Assembly: GCA_017461625.1 (NCBI GenBank) | Contig: JAFTXJ010000015.1 | Coordinates: 1-64,000 of the forward strand | Origin: Clostridia bacterium | GTDB lineage: Bacteria > Bacillota > Clostridia > Oscillospirales > Acutalibacteraceae | DNA: 64,000 nt | Direction: 5' to 3' | Shown here: in pieces, positions 27,774 to 36,757 of the stretch | Layout of the letters: each line of letters begins with the position of its first letter | How positions within the stretch are numbered: the first letter of the stretch is position 1 | Program-made: the position numbers and the translations under genes | The notes under the pieces: model-generated | What the model saw: only the letters and a program-made list of their open reading frames with translations | Told to the model about the DNA's origin: nothing | The model's database searches: none

Positions 27774-29281
27774 TCATCCTCCTGTGAATTTTTTTCATTT
27801 TCAGCCGCAATAGCTGCTTCAATATCCCACTCCTCACCGATATCAACGTGATCAATATCAAATGAAATCGTAACTGTTGTTCCCTCACCGAGAACACTGT
27901 CAAGCTCAAGAGTGCCGTTGTGAAGTTTAACAATTTCATCTGCAACGGCAAGTCCTATACCTGAACCGTGGACTGTCATATTGGTTTTATAAAACTTTTC
28001 TTTAACATGGGGCAAATCTTCAGGTGAAATACCGCAGCCGGTGTCGGTAATTGAAATAACGATGGTATCATCGGCAATTTCAGCCGTAACCATAATCTTG
28101 CCACCCTGTTTTGTATATTTAAGGGCATTGTCAAGAATATTGACAAACACCTGCTTAATTCTGTCAGCATCGCCGTCCATCGGTGCGGGAAGGTCGGGTG
28201 CGTTATACACAAGGTCAACGCCCTCTCTTGTGGAACGGTCTTTGAATGCGAATACTGTTTCATCAAGCTCTGCGAGCACATCCATTTTTTCAATTCTCAA
28301 AGCAAGTCCGCCGTTCTGAATACGTGAAAAGTCGAGCAATTCTTCTACAATGCCCGAAAGACGTGTTGCTTCGTCAATGATAACATTCATACCTCTCTGT
28401 GTAAGAACCGGGTCGGTATCACTGACCTGAAGAAGGGTTTCACCCCATCCTTTAATAGCGGTAAGAGGTGTTCTCAATTCATGAGAAACTGTAGAAATAA
28501 AGTCATTTTTCAGCCTGTCAGCCGCACTGATTTCGGTAGCCATATCGTTAATTGAACGGCAAAGCTGACCGATTTCATCATCATAAAGATAGTGGTCAAT
28601 TCTGGCATCAAGGTTTCCGCCTGCAATGAGCTTAGTTGTGTCATTGATTTCACGAATCGGTTTTGCAATAGAGCTTACAAAAATCATACCTGAAACAAGT
28701 ACAAGACCCACCAGAAGAAGGAAAGTGAGAACAATCGCAATATAAATCATTACAAGCTGCTCATCAATAGCCTCAAGTGAAGAGATGTAGCGCACAGCTC
28801 CACGAACATTATTAGAGTCATCACTGATAAGATTGGTGACAGACATTATCTTTTCGCCGGATTTAAGCTCCCCTGTCCATATGGTGTAAAGCAGCTTTTC
28901 TTCACTTTCAATAGCTTCATAATAATCGGGCATTTCGGGGTATTCAACACTGAATCCGCTTGAGGAAATAATCACCTTGCCTGATTTGTCGATAACCCAC
29001 ACTTCAATAAAGGATTTTTCAGAAAATTCTGAAACATACTCTCTTGCTCCGTTCAGGAACTCCGCTTCAGTGGTGTAATTATCAAAGTAATGGGTAACAA
29101 TTCCGTTAGAATAGCTTTTAAGCTTATTTGAAACTGCTTCATAATAATAGCTTCTGATAAAAAGTGAACTGATTACGCACAAAATAGCAAGAATAGCAAT
29201 GGTAACCATTGCAGACTTTAAAAACCAACGCTTTGTAAGACCGACAAATTTTGGTGCTTTTTCTTTCTTCTGCTTCGCCAC
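27770..29281 (-). CDS. Sensor histidine kinase (HAMP, HisKA, HATPase)
   Basis: Membrane sensor of a two-component system. Two membrane segments (about 22-42 and 170-195) flank an extracellular domain; then HAMP, the phospho-acceptor H-box STVSHELRTPLTAIKGW (His near 268) and the HATPase with N-box NILDNALKYT, DTGCGI and GSGIGLAV. The start was moved to GTG 29281, eight bases after AAAGGAG; the in-frame TTG 18 bases upstream lies before that Shine-Dalgarno. Stimulus unknown. 503 residues. Confidence 0.93.
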   Translation of the reverse strand: MAKQKKEKAPKFVGLTKRWFLKSAMVTIAILAILCVISSLFIRSYYYEAVSNKLKSYSNGIVTHYFDNYTTEAEFLNGAREYVSEFSEKSFIEVWVIDKSGKVIISSSGFSVEYPEMPDYYEAIESEEKLLYTIWTGELKSGEKIMSVTNLISDDSNNVRGAVRYISSLEAIDEQLVMIYIAIVLTFLLLVGLVLVSGMIFVSSIAKPIREINDTTKLIAGGNLDARIDHYLYDDEIGQLCRSINDMATEISAADRLKNDFISTVSHELRTPLTAIKGWGETLLQVSDTDPVLTQRGMNVIIDEATRLSGIVEELLDFSRIQNGGLALRIEKMDVLAELDETVFAFKDRSTREGVDLVYNAPDLPAPMDGDADRIKQVFVNILDNALKYTKQGGKIMVTAEIADDTIVISITDTGCGISPEDLPHVKEKFYKTNMTVHGSGIGLAVADEIVKLHNGTLELDSVLGEGTTVTISFDIDHVDIGEEWDIEAAIAAENEKNSQEDE

Positions 29282-29318
29282 ACAGTTCACTCCTTTCAAA
29301 ATAAATATTATAAATTAA

Positions 29319-30017
29319 TTATGAAACCCATTTATAGCCCATACCCCATATTGTTAAAAGGTGTTTGGGATTTGACGGCTCATCTTCAATCTTTTTGCGG
29401 ATTCGTCTGATATTAACATCCACAATTTTATCTTCATCCTCATGACCCTCGCCCCACACCTTTTTAAGGATAGATGTACGGCTGAGTGCAGAGCCTTGAT
29501 TTTCAAAAAAGTACTGCAAAATTTGGAACTCAACCTGGGTCAGGTCAATAGGAATATTATTTTTGGTTAAAACTCTGTTTTTGGTGTTCAATCTGAAAAC
29601 ACCTGAAACAATTTCATCGCTTGAATCGACAGGCTTTTCAAGCATTGCCACGCGGCGATAAATCGCATCAACCCTTGCCATAAGCTCTGACGGTGAAAAC
29701 GGTTTGGTTACATAGTCATCTGCACCGTTTAAAAGGCCTGTTACCTTATCCATCTCCTGAGTTTTGGCAGTAAGCATCATTATTCCCAATGAATTGCTCT
29801 TTTCTCTCAGACGTTTACATACTTCAAGTCCGTCCATATTGGGCATCATAATGTCAAGAAGTGCAACGGCAACGTCACCGCCGCAAGCCTCATATTTTGA
29901 AAGTGCTTCAAGTCCGTCAGCTGCTTCTATTGTTTCATAACCTGCACGCTTTAAGTTGATAACTATAAACTCTCTGATTGCCTGCTCATCTTCGGCAACA
30001 AGAACTCTCTTTGCCAT
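29319..30017 (-). CDS. OmpR-family response regulator
   Basis: Partner of the kinase just downstream. Receiver domain about 1-120 with acidic pair EDE (9-11), phospho-acceptor Asp in ALLDIMMPNMDG near residue 55 and Lys in YVTKPF; C-terminal winged helix about 130-232 with VDVNIRRIRKKIED. Targets are not visible. Confidence 0.94.
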   Translation of the reverse strand: MAKRVLVAEDEQAIREFIVINLKRAGYETIEAADGLEALSKYEACGGDVAVALLDIMMPNMDGLEVCKRLREKSNSLGIMMLTAKTQEMDKVTGLLNGADDYVTKPFSPSELMARVDAIYRRVAMLEKPVDSSDEIVSGVFRLNTKNRVLTKNNIPIDLTQVEFQILQYFFENQGSALSRTSILKKVWGEGHEDEDKIVDVNIRRIRKKIEDEPSNPKHLLTIWGMGYKWVS

Positions 30018-30020
30018 TTC

Positions 30021-31355
30021 TCACCCTCCAATATCAGTTACGGAGAATCCGTCTTTAAAATGTTCATCTTTAACGCCAAAGCTCTTGCCTGATGTGGTAA
30101 TCAGGTATTCATAGGCTTTGTTATTATATTCGGTCAATCTGCTGTATCCTTCAAGACCCGGCGTATCTGTTGCATGAGAAACAACAGTAAACAGCAAATC
30201 ACCGAGATGCTCGCTTGCTGACTTGTTCCAACGGTAAAAATACCATTGAGAATCAAGGCTTGTGATTGTAATTTTGCCGACCCAGCTGCTGGGGATGTTA
30301 AGTGAATACCCTTCAGCGGTGTTGTAAAGGCAATATTTCTCTGCCTTTAATTTACCGTTTTCAAAAGAACACCATTTTACATAGTAAATACTTTCTTCTT
30401 GCAATACACCTGATTTTACCTGAGTTGAACCGATAACCTCAACACCGACCGGAACCTCAAGCTTGCCGTCGTTATCAATATCTTCAACAGAAATGCGATG
30501 GCTTCGCCAGGTGGCTGTTGTTGACTGAGTTTCTGAATCAAACAAAGGTGCTTCAAGAGTTTTTGCACTTTTATTCCATCTGATGATTTCAGTTATCATA
30601 TCGTGCTCATTTTTGAAAGCATCCACATAAATGTAACCGTCATCACTTATAATTATCTGATTATATCCTGAAACATTGCCGTCAATTTTTATTGTAGAAA
30701 GCTCGTTTATGGCTCGCTTGTTATCATCAATTTTAAAAACATTGGCTGTTGCCGACGGAGCAATTCCTGTTGTGTCAAGGTTTACAAAAAACAGCTCTTT
30801 GCTGCCGTCAGAATCAACGTCAATCATTTCAAGCAGATTATATTGATATGAGCCGAGATTAGTAAACGCAGAAGGAAGTGAAAAATCAGGCTCATAAATT
30901 GAAACCTGTTTATTATATGTTGAAAGGTTCCAACCGATAATGACCTCTTTAACACTATCACCGTTCATATCTTCAATAACAACTGTGTCAATTGAAGAAC
31001 CCGGGCCTGTTATTGATTTAATATATTTCCATTCTTCATTTTCTTTTTGAAAAATGCCGATGCTTACAGTTTCTTCGGTTTCTTTAACAGAATAGAAAAC
31101 CATGGCTTCTTCTTTAGAATCGGTATTAAAATCATCAATAATAAATGCAGATTTATGATCGCCGTTGGCAGGGGCAATCAGTGCGGCATTTGAGCCGACT
31201 TCGGTTTCAAAAATATCCTGCAAATCCTGATACCCGCCTGTGAGCTTTGGCGGGCTCATTAAGGTTTCGGGAGCTTTGAGGCTTAAGGAACAGCCGTTAA
31301 AAAGCAAAGCTATCATAACAACACTCATTATCAAAGCAACTATTCTTGTTTTCAA
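30021..31355 (-). CDS. Lipoprotein with integrin-like repeat features
   Basis: A secreted lipoprotein (444 aa) of unknown function in the two-component operon. The start is TTG 31355, seven bases after GGAGGA, giving a short lipoprotein signal ending LLFNGC (acylated Cys). The body has repeated Asp-rich turns of the kind in FG-GAP/VCBS proteins (DDFNTDSKEEAM, EDMNGDSVKEV, DVDSDGSKEL, DIDNDGKLEV), spaced about 40-90 residues, suggesting a beta-propeller. It might be a ligand or accessory protein of the adjacent sensor kinase (inference from adjacency). Confidence 0.85.
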   Translation of the reverse strand: MKTRIVALIMSVVMIALLFNGCSLSLKAPETLMSPPKLTGGYQDLQDIFETEVGSNAALIAPANGDHKSAFIIDDFNTDSKEEAMVFYSVKETEETVSIGIFQKENEEWKYIKSITGPGSSIDTVVIEDMNGDSVKEVIIGWNLSTYNKQVSIYEPDFSLPSAFTNLGSYQYNLLEMIDVDSDGSKELFFVNLDTTGIAPSATANVFKIDDNKRAINELSTIKIDGNVSGYNQIIISDDGYIYVDAFKNEHDMITEIIRWNKSAKTLEAPLFDSETQSTTATWRSHRISVEDIDNDGKLEVPVGVEVIGSTQVKSGVLQEESIYYVKWCSFENGKLKAEKYCLYNTAEGYSLNIPSSWVGKITITSLDSQWYFYRWNKSASEHLGDLLFTVVSHATDTPGLEGYSRLTEYNNKAYEYLITTSGKSFGVKDEHFKDGFSVTDIGG

Positions 31356-31475
31356 AGCCATTCCTCCTTTTTTGCGCATAGCTATACTTATACTATTATT
31401 CATATCATTATATCACAAACAAATCAAGTTTTACAATATCTAACGGTTAAATTTTTGTAAATAAAACGATTATTT

Positions 31476-31504
31476 TTGATTTATTATATATTCTATGTTA
31501 TAAT
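31476..31504 (+). promoter_or_regulatory. Promoter upstream of the TrmO-like gene
   Basis: TTGATT (31476-31481), 17-base spacer, TATAAT (31499-31504). Predicted start of transcription is near 31511, so only a start codon some distance downstream leaves room for a Shine-Dalgarno. Confidence 0.75.
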
Positions 31505-31537
31505 TTTTATGAGGTGGTTTGGATGAAGGAAGCTCCG

Positions 31538-32206
31538 ATGAAAATAATTGCAACAGTTAAAAGCGGATTCCCCACAAAATTCGGCATTCCGAGACAAAGC
31601 GGATTGGTAAATAATCTGCCTGCACAGATTATTTTTGAACCTGAATTCAGAAATCCTAATGCGATCAGAGGGCTTGAAGGATTTTCACATATATGGCTTA
31701 TATGGAAGTTTTCAGAGTCAGGCGAAAGTAATTCCCTCACCGTAAGACCGCCAAGACTCGGCGGAAACACAAGGCTCGGAGTTTTTGCAACACGTTCCCC
31801 TTTCAGACCAAACCCCATAGGACTTTCGTGCGTTAAGATTGAAAGCATTGAACAGACCGAAAAATACGGCACGGTTATTAATATTCTCGGTGCGGATTTA
31901 ATGGACGGCACACCGATTTATGACATCAAACCATATCTGCCACATTCAGATTGTGTAACAGATGCTGTGGGTGGATTTTCTGATGAAGTGAAAGATTACA
32001 GCCTGAAAGTAGAAATACCCGACCAAATCAAAGAAAGATTTGACGGGCAGTTTATTGAAACAATAACCGAAATTTTAGCAAATGACCCTCGACCGTCATA
32101 TCACCACGACCCCGAAAGAATTTACGGTTTTCCCTACTCAGGGTATGAAATAAAGTTCAGAGTAAACGGTGATACCCTGACTGTGATAGAGGTGGAAAAT
32201 GGTTGA
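31538..32206 (+). CDS. tRNA (N6-threonylcarbamoyladenosine37-N6)-methyltransferase TrmO-like
   Basis: TsaA/TrmO family protein (222 aa), which methylates t6A37 of tRNA-Thr in E. coli. The family pattern FPTKFGIPRQSGLV near residue 11, RPPRLGGN, and RSPFRPNPIGLS are all present. The start was set to ATG 31538 (AAGGA seven bases upstream) because the promoter would put transcription start near 31511; ATG 31523 with GAGG at 31511-31514 is the alternative. It overlaps the next gene by eight bases. Confidence 0.9.
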   Translation: MKIIATVKSGFPTKFGIPRQSGLVNNLPAQIIFEPEFRNPNAIRGLEGFSHIWLIWKFSESGESNSLTVRPPRLGGNTRLGVFATRSPFRPNPIGLSCVKIESIEQTEKYGTVINILGADLMDGTPIYDIKPYLPHSDCVTDAVGGFSDEVKDYSLKVEIPDQIKERFDGQFIETITEILANDPRPSYHHDPERIYGFPYSGYEIKFRVNGDTLTVIEVENG

Positions 32207-32669
32207 GCTTGAAAAAGTAAGTAAGGAAAATATATCCGCTTACAGAAGATATGAAGAGGCCTTTCAAGATGATTTAAAAAGCTATCAATCAAGGATTTAT
32301 CCAAACAAAAGCTGTGATATTCTGCATTGGTATCACATTAAAACAAATAATGATTGTATCGGCTCAATCTGGCTTGAACAAAACACAAATGAAGATTTTG
32401 CAGTGCTCGGTATTTTTATTGCTGACAGAAAATACAGAAACAAAGGTATCGGCTCACAGGCTATTGAAAAGATTAAAGAAATTTGCTTGCCGTTTATGCT
32501 TGTTGATAAAATTCTATTGCGGGTAAGAGCAGAGAATATCAGAGCCATAGCCTGCTATAAAAAATGCGGATTTATTGAAGATAAAAGATACAGCAAACAC
32601 AACGGAATAAAAGTGATTGAGATGGTATATCACCATTTACCGCAAAGAAAACAGTTGCGACTTGAGTGA
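32199..32669 (+). CDS. GNAT family N-acetyltransferase, C-terminus merged with RAYT sequence
   Basis: 156-residue acetyltransferase with the acetyl-CoA loop RKYRNKGIGSQAIEKI near residue 80 and the following LRVRAENIRAIACYKKCGF. Substrate unknown. The last residues, PQRKQLRLE before the TGA, look like the beginning of a REP-associated transposase whose remainder (YDYSQNGAHFIT...) continues in frame after the stop. The 3' end of this gene was therefore probably rewritten by insertion of that element. Confidence 0.85.
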   Translation: MVELEKVSKENISAYRRYEEAFQDDLKSYQSRIYPNKSCDILHWYHIKTNNDCIGSIWLEQNTNEDFAVLGIFIADRKYRNKGIGSQAIEKIKEICLPFMLVDKILLRVRAENIRAIACYKKCGFIEDKRYSKHNGIKVIEMVYHHLPQRKQLRLE

Positions 32670-32742
32670 TATGACTACAGTCAAAACGGTGCGCATTTTA
32701 TTACAATTATAACCAAAAGAAGAATACCAAAATTGAGCAAAA

Positions 32743-32774
32743 TCGTAAGGGAGGGTCTCTGTGCCCTCCCGAAA
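32743..32774 (+). repeat. REP-like hairpin 1 inside the RAYT frame
   Basis: Perfect arms GGGAGGG and CCCTCCC around TCTCTGTG, preceded by GTAA. It is read in frame as part of the protein. Confidence 0.75.
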
Positions 32775-32904
32775 ACAGAGTTAACTGCCATTGGAGAAGA
32801 GGTCAAAAAAAGTATTGAATTTATCAATAAATATCCCGACATATCAGTTGACAAATATGCAATTATGCCTGACCATATACATCTGTTAATTTCTATAAAC
32901 GGAA

Positions 32905-32934
32905 CGGGTGGGCACGGAGACCCACCCTTACAAG
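32905..32934 (-). repeat. REP-like hairpin 2 inside the RAYT frame
   Basis: Arms GGGTGGG and CCCACCC around CACGGAGA, followed by TTACA. On the minus strand it has the same layout as hairpin 1 (GTAAGGG, TCTC, GTGCCC), with paired A/T changes in both arms. Confidence 0.75.
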
Positions 32935-33101
32935 ATATTATCGCTCGTCTTAAATCTTTCACAACACATAAATATGGTGAACCATTGTGGCAACGCTCTT
33001 TTTACGACCACATTATCCGTGATGAAGAGGATTATCTCAATACGTGGAATTATATTGATTCAAATTCCGTTAAACACGAAAAGTGAGAAAGGATATTCAA
33101 A

Positions 33102-33527
33102 ATGACTTACAGAAAATATGAGAATAACGACATTTCCGCCTTGCGTGATATTCTTGAAAAAGATTTGGGTTACATCTGTAAACTTGACAAATTGCATACA
33201 CGTGTCAATGAAATGATAAAGCGAGGTAACTATCAAATCTTTGTTGCTTGCGACGGCGATAAGGTTGTGGGTTTTATAGGTTGCGTAAATTACCTTGCAT
33301 TTGAACTTGAAAATGAAGGAATGAAAATAATTGCTCTTGCCGTATCAAAAGAGTATCGCAGAAAAGGCATCGGAACTAAATTACTTAAAACTGCAGAACA
33401 ATGGGCAAAAGAAAATAACATTGAAGTAATTCTTCTTAACAGCGGTCTTCCAAGAGAAGATGCCCACGCTTTTTATGAATCACAGGGCTACTTCAAAAAG
33501 AGTTACGGATTTATTAAAAGAATATAA
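33102..33527 (+). CDS. GNAT family N-acetyltransferase
   Basis: 141-residue acetyltransferase with the loop YRRKGIGTKLLKTAEQWA near residue 86 and the C-terminal AHAFYESQGYFKKSYGFIK. AAAGGA lies about 12 bases upstream of the ATG. Substrate unknown. Part of a plus-strand cluster of small accessory enzymes. Confidence 0.9.
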   Translation: MTYRKYENNDISALRDILEKDLGYICKLDKLHTRVNEMIKRGNYQIFVACDGDKVVGFIGCVNYLAFELENEGMKIIALAVSKEYRRKGIGTKLLKTAEQWAKENNIEVILLNSGLPREDAHAFYESQGYFKKSYGFIKRI

Positions 33528-33539
33528 TACGGAGTTATT

Positions 33540-34148
33540 ATGAGCTATAACACTGATATAAAAAACTCACCGGAACACATTAAGTCTAAAATTTGTGACA
33601 AAAGAACACTTATAATAAACGGTTCTCCTCGTAAAAACGGTGATACTGTTAGTTTAATAAAAAATTTAATTACTCAACTGAACGGTGAATATAAAATAGT
33701 TAATGCTTATTACTCTGATATATCACCCTGTATGGATTGCCGATATTGTTGGAGTAATGATGGATGTTCAATTAACGATAAAATGACAGAAATTTACGAT
33801 TATATTGAGGATTGTGATAATATAGTAATTGCTTCACCTATTTATTTTTCACAACCGACCGGCAAGCTTCTTGACTTGTGCAGCAGATTCCAAACATATT
33901 TTGCAGCAAAACATTTCCGTAACCAAATACCAACAATAAAGACAAAGAAAGGTGCTGTGATTCTTGTCGGTGGCGGAGACGGTAACCCACAAAAAGCATA
34001 CGAAACATTGTGCGGAATTTTTAACCATATAAATGTTAAGGATGTTTATGAGCTTGTAGGCAGTTATAACACCAACATAATTGCCGCAACTAACGACACA
34101 CAAGCAAACGATAATCTTAAAGCGTTAACAGAATTTTTGAATGATTAA
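33540..34148 (+). CDS. Iron-sulfur flavoprotein / NADPH-dependent FMN reductase family
   Basis: 202-residue flavodoxin-fold protein. The FMN phosphate loop NGSPRKNGDT is near residue 27, and SPIYFSQPTG follows the second strand. Cys64, Cys67, Cys70 and Cys76 (CMDCRYCWSNDGC) match the compact C-x2-C-x2-C-x5-C cluster motif of archaeal and clostridial iron-sulfur flavoproteins, suggesting a [4Fe-4S] centre. The electron donor and acceptor are unknown. It starts 12 bases after the acetyltransferase. Confidence 0.85.
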   Translation: MSYNTDIKNSPEHIKSKICDKRTLIINGSPRKNGDTVSLIKNLITQLNGEYKIVNAYYSDISPCMDCRYCWSNDGCSINDKMTEIYDYIEDCDNIVIASPIYFSQPTGKLLDLCSRFQTYFAAKHFRNQIPTIKTKKGAVILVGGGDGNPQKAYETLCGIFNHINVKDVYELVGSYNTNIIAATNDTQANDNLKALTEFLND

Positions 34149-34149
34149 T

Positions 34150-34195
34150 TGCAAAAAGGATAGCTCTTTAATCGGAGCTATCCTTTATCTTTTCT
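34150..34195. terminator. Bidirectional terminator
   Basis: Twelve-base-pair stem AAAGGATAGCTC (34155-34166) / GAGCTATCCTTT (34175-34186) with T-rich flanks on both strands, between convergent genes. Confidence 0.88.
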
Positions 34196-34604
34196 AAAAA
34201 TCTATTCTTTTTCCATCTTTGTAGATTATGCCATCTGTGATGGAAATTTTTAGTATTATGGTATTTGCATCGTTTTCATCAGTGTGACCGTTATCATACC
34301 ACAACGCAAAAGCTTTTCTTAATTTATCAGCCAAAATCTTGTTTTCTTCATTACGGATATAACCTAAACTTTCAGCTTTGCCGTGTCCCGAAAACCATTC
34401 ACCGCAGATTGCAACAACAGGATTTTCTCTGATATGTTTCATTTTATTAGTTGAATTATGAGTTATGGTATAAAATGCGCCATCTACATAAATTGCATCA
34501 ACTATTCTCACCCACGGCAATCCGTTCACGTCGACAGTTGCAACAGATATAAGTGAATCTTTACTAAAACGGTCATATAGTATTTTATCAACTTGTTTGT
34601 TCAT
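34194..34604 (-). CDS. Pyridoxamine 5'-phosphate oxidase family (FMN-binding split barrel)
   Basis: 136-residue split-barrel protein resembling the short pyridoxamine-phosphate-oxidase-like family (SVATVDVNGLPWVRIVDAI, then ITHNSTNKMKHIRENPVVAI). These bind FMN or F420; the true substrate is not predictable. AAGGAAG precedes the ATG. Confidence 0.82.
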   Translation of the reverse strand: MNKQVDKILYDRFSKDSLISVATVDVNGLPWVRIVDAIYVDGAFYTITHNSTNKMKHIRENPVVAICGEWFSGHGKAESLGYIRNEENKILADKLRKAFALWYDNGHTDENDANTIILKISITDGIIYKDGKRIDF

Positions 34605-34634
34605 ATCTTTTTCTTCCTTCTAATGGTATTAAAA

Positions 34635-36611
34635 TTATCTAAAAACGCAATGGAAGAACTTTCTGAAATCTGCAAAGACCGTTTCAAATTTATCTGACAG
34701 AGTATCAAAGAACATCTTGATTTCTGAATCATTTTCGGTTTCCTGTTCACCGGTTGCGGTGCTGTCAAAAACAAACGCAAATCGTCCGCCCGGTGCAGCA
34801 TCTCCGTTTTTGTAAAACGCCATTGCATCCTCACCCTGCAAATTGTCTGACCACTTGAAATTGAACCTGATTTCGTTCGCTGTTAAGCCCAGAGCCTCTC
34901 TTGGCACAGCAAGCTGCAAAACATTTCCATTAACCGAATAATCAACCTTGCACACCTCTTTAAACTCTACACCGCCCAATGACTTTTCAAGGGTTGCTTT
35001 ACCGGCTTTTGGTGATGTTCTGTTAATCAGATATTCAAAACCTTCCCAGTTTGCGGAAATACCGCTTGTATCGGTATCAATCAAAAGACGCATCCAATCG
35101 CTGTCGGTGCAGGGAGTCAGACTTTCAGCAGTTTTAACATAGAAATAGATATTCTCACTGTCATAAGCTACCTTTGCCTGAGTGATGTCGTTTCGCAAGG
35201 TGTCGTTCTTATAATAACAGCCTTTCCAACCAACGCTGTTACGGTTATTTCCGCCACTGTAGTGATTATATTCAGGCAAAACATCGTTCCACTGCGAAAC
35301 ATTTCCGTTGATGTCAATTGACTTTTGAGCATCAGTTAAAGGCAGTTGATTTGTTCCCTTAAAGCGACGTACATTTTCAACAAGCTGATAATAATAATGG
35401 TCTTTCAGCACACCTGCAGACGGCTCAATATCGCGGCTGTATTCAGGGCTGAACTGGTCAGGAAAAGCATTTTCGGTGCCCATCCATTCTTCAAATCTGC
35501 CGGCAATCCACTCGTTAAAGCCTGTTACAAAAATAAATTCAGGGTCCTGTGCTATTGCATAATCCCACTGCTGCTGGAAATTAAGTCCGTAAAGCAAGGA
35601 ATTTTCTATATTTTTATCAACAACAATTTCTTTACCACCGTAATTATATGAGTAAGAGAAAGTTCCGTCGGTGAAGCTTCTGCCCTGAACCGTTCCCACC
35701 GGGCTGTTCATTGCTGCCAGGCCATATTCATTAGCATTCTGTGCAACCGAAACACACATCTGCTCAACACCGCCAAACAGCTTTTTGCCGAACTTGGTTT
35801 GCTCATAATCTGAGCACCAGCCCCAGGTGTCCGCCACATATCTCGTGTCATCAACAAAATAGGTTGGTTCATTTTTCCTGAAACTGAAGAAATCAAAAAT
35901 CTCTCTGTCTTTTTCATAGGCAAGCTTCAGTGCACTTACATCTGCCATAAGCAATGGCTTGCCTTCCCACATAAACCAGAAATCACTGTATCTGCCCTTG
36001 CTGTAAAGGTTGTCATAAATATCATAAAGCTGAGTTCTGATGCTATCTTCATTAGAAAAATTGAGGATAAATGAAATATCGGGAGTGTCCACTCCGTCTG
36101 CCCTCGCCTCGCTCCACACCTTGAGCAAGGTTTCATATCCCTCAGTGAAAATCTGAGTTCCGTTGGTTGTGTCAAAAAACACAACATCAATATCGGCATC
36201 GGCAAGCAGCTCTGCGTGTTTGCGAAGAACATACTCATCGGTATTGGTATAAAATCCGTAAAGGGGTTCGTCCCAGAAATGGGGTCTGCCGTCATAAGTT
36301 CCGCCCCAGGCAGGATGATCCCAATCATTCACTGCTTCGGGGTATTTATCAAGTACACTGCCTGTTGTAATCGGCTCGTGGTCATTTATCCAAGGATAGT
36401 GCCAGGTCCAATAAAACATACCAACAAACTTTTCCTGACGCTTGTCCCCCGTTTCACTGTTGAGAGAAAGAGTTCTGCCAAGACCGTCAACCGCAGCCCA
36501 GGTAGACGGGTCAACCGGATCTTCTGCCACCTCTATCTGCTGTGCTGTGGCAGAGAAGCTGAACAAAGCTGACAAGACTAAAATAACAGCTAAGATTTTT
36601 CTGAATTTCAT
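34635..36611 (-). CDS. Secreted glycoside-hydrolase-like protein (GH99/GH71-like) with CBM9-like domain
   Basis: 658-residue secreted protein. The start was set to ATG 36611 (AAAGGAG upstream), giving a signal peptide ending ATAQQ near residue 24. The region about 30-420 resembles GH71/GH99-like proteins (FVGMFYWTWHYPW, DADIDVVFFDTTNGT, GFNEWIAGRFEEW), which act on alpha-mannan-type or related glycans; the exact activity is not certain. Residues about 428-625 look like a CBM9/DOMON carbohydrate-binding domain. The C-terminus (SDKFETVFADFRKFFHCVF) is an amphipathic aromatic-rich helix. Confidence 0.78.
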   Translation of the reverse strand: MKFRKILAVILVLSALFSFSATAQQIEVAEDPVDPSTWAAVDGLGRTLSLNSETGDKRQEKFVGMFYWTWHYPWINDHEPITTGSVLDKYPEAVNDWDHPAWGGTYDGRPHFWDEPLYGFYTNTDEYVLRKHAELLADADIDVVFFDTTNGTQIFTEGYETLLKVWSEARADGVDTPDISFILNFSNEDSIRTQLYDIYDNLYSKGRYSDFWFMWEGKPLLMADVSALKLAYEKDREIFDFFSFRKNEPTYFVDDTRYVADTWGWCSDYEQTKFGKKLFGGVEQMCVSVAQNANEYGLAAMNSPVGTVQGRSFTDGTFSYSYNYGGKEIVVDKNIENSLLYGLNFQQQWDYAIAQDPEFIFVTGFNEWIAGRFEEWMGTENAFPDQFSPEYSRDIEPSAGVLKDHYYYQLVENVRRFKGTNQLPLTDAQKSIDINGNVSQWNDVLPEYNHYSGGNNRNSVGWKGCYYKNDTLRNDITQAKVAYDSENIYFYVKTAESLTPCTDSDWMRLLIDTDTSGISANWEGFEYLINRTSPKAGKATLEKSLGGVEFKEVCKVDYSVNGNVLQLAVPREALGLTANEIRFNFKWSDNLQGEDAMAFYKNGDAAPGGRFAFVFDSTATGEQETENDSEIKMFFDTLSDKFETVFADFRKFFHCVFR

Positions 36612-36721
36612 ACCGATTCTCCTTTCGGATTTATCAGCTTGAGTATACCATAAACAAATTCGCATAGCAATATCATACCACTAAAAACAGTATACATCTT
36701 ATAGTTTTAATAAGGTCAAAG

Positions 36722-36751
36722 ACACAAAAGCCCCCTCTCAAAGAGAGGGGG
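36722..36751 (-). terminator. Terminator of the ceramidase-like gene
   Basis: Nine-base-pair stem CCCCCTCTC (36731-36739) / GAGAGGGGG (36743-36751) followed by TTTTG on the minus strand. Confidence 0.85.
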
Positions 36752-36757
36752 TAAATT

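Larger units (their letters stand above)
32640..33086 (+). pseudogene. REP-associated tyrosine transposase (Y1/HUH, RAYT), interrupted at its 5' end
   Basis: A RAYT-type HUH transposase. The recognisable frame runs from about 32640 (PQRKQLRLE), is broken by TGA 32667-32669, and continues YDYSQNGAHFITIITKRRIPK to the stop at 33086. Motifs: HIH in MPDHIHLLI and the catalytic-Tyr region QRSFYDHIIRDEEDY. If translation starts at TTG 32733 the product is 117 aa and lacks the first strand, so I call it a decayed copy. Two REP-like hairpins sit inside the coding frame (32743-32774 and 32905-32934). RAYTs normally mobilise REP sequences elsewhere in the genome. Confidence 0.75.
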
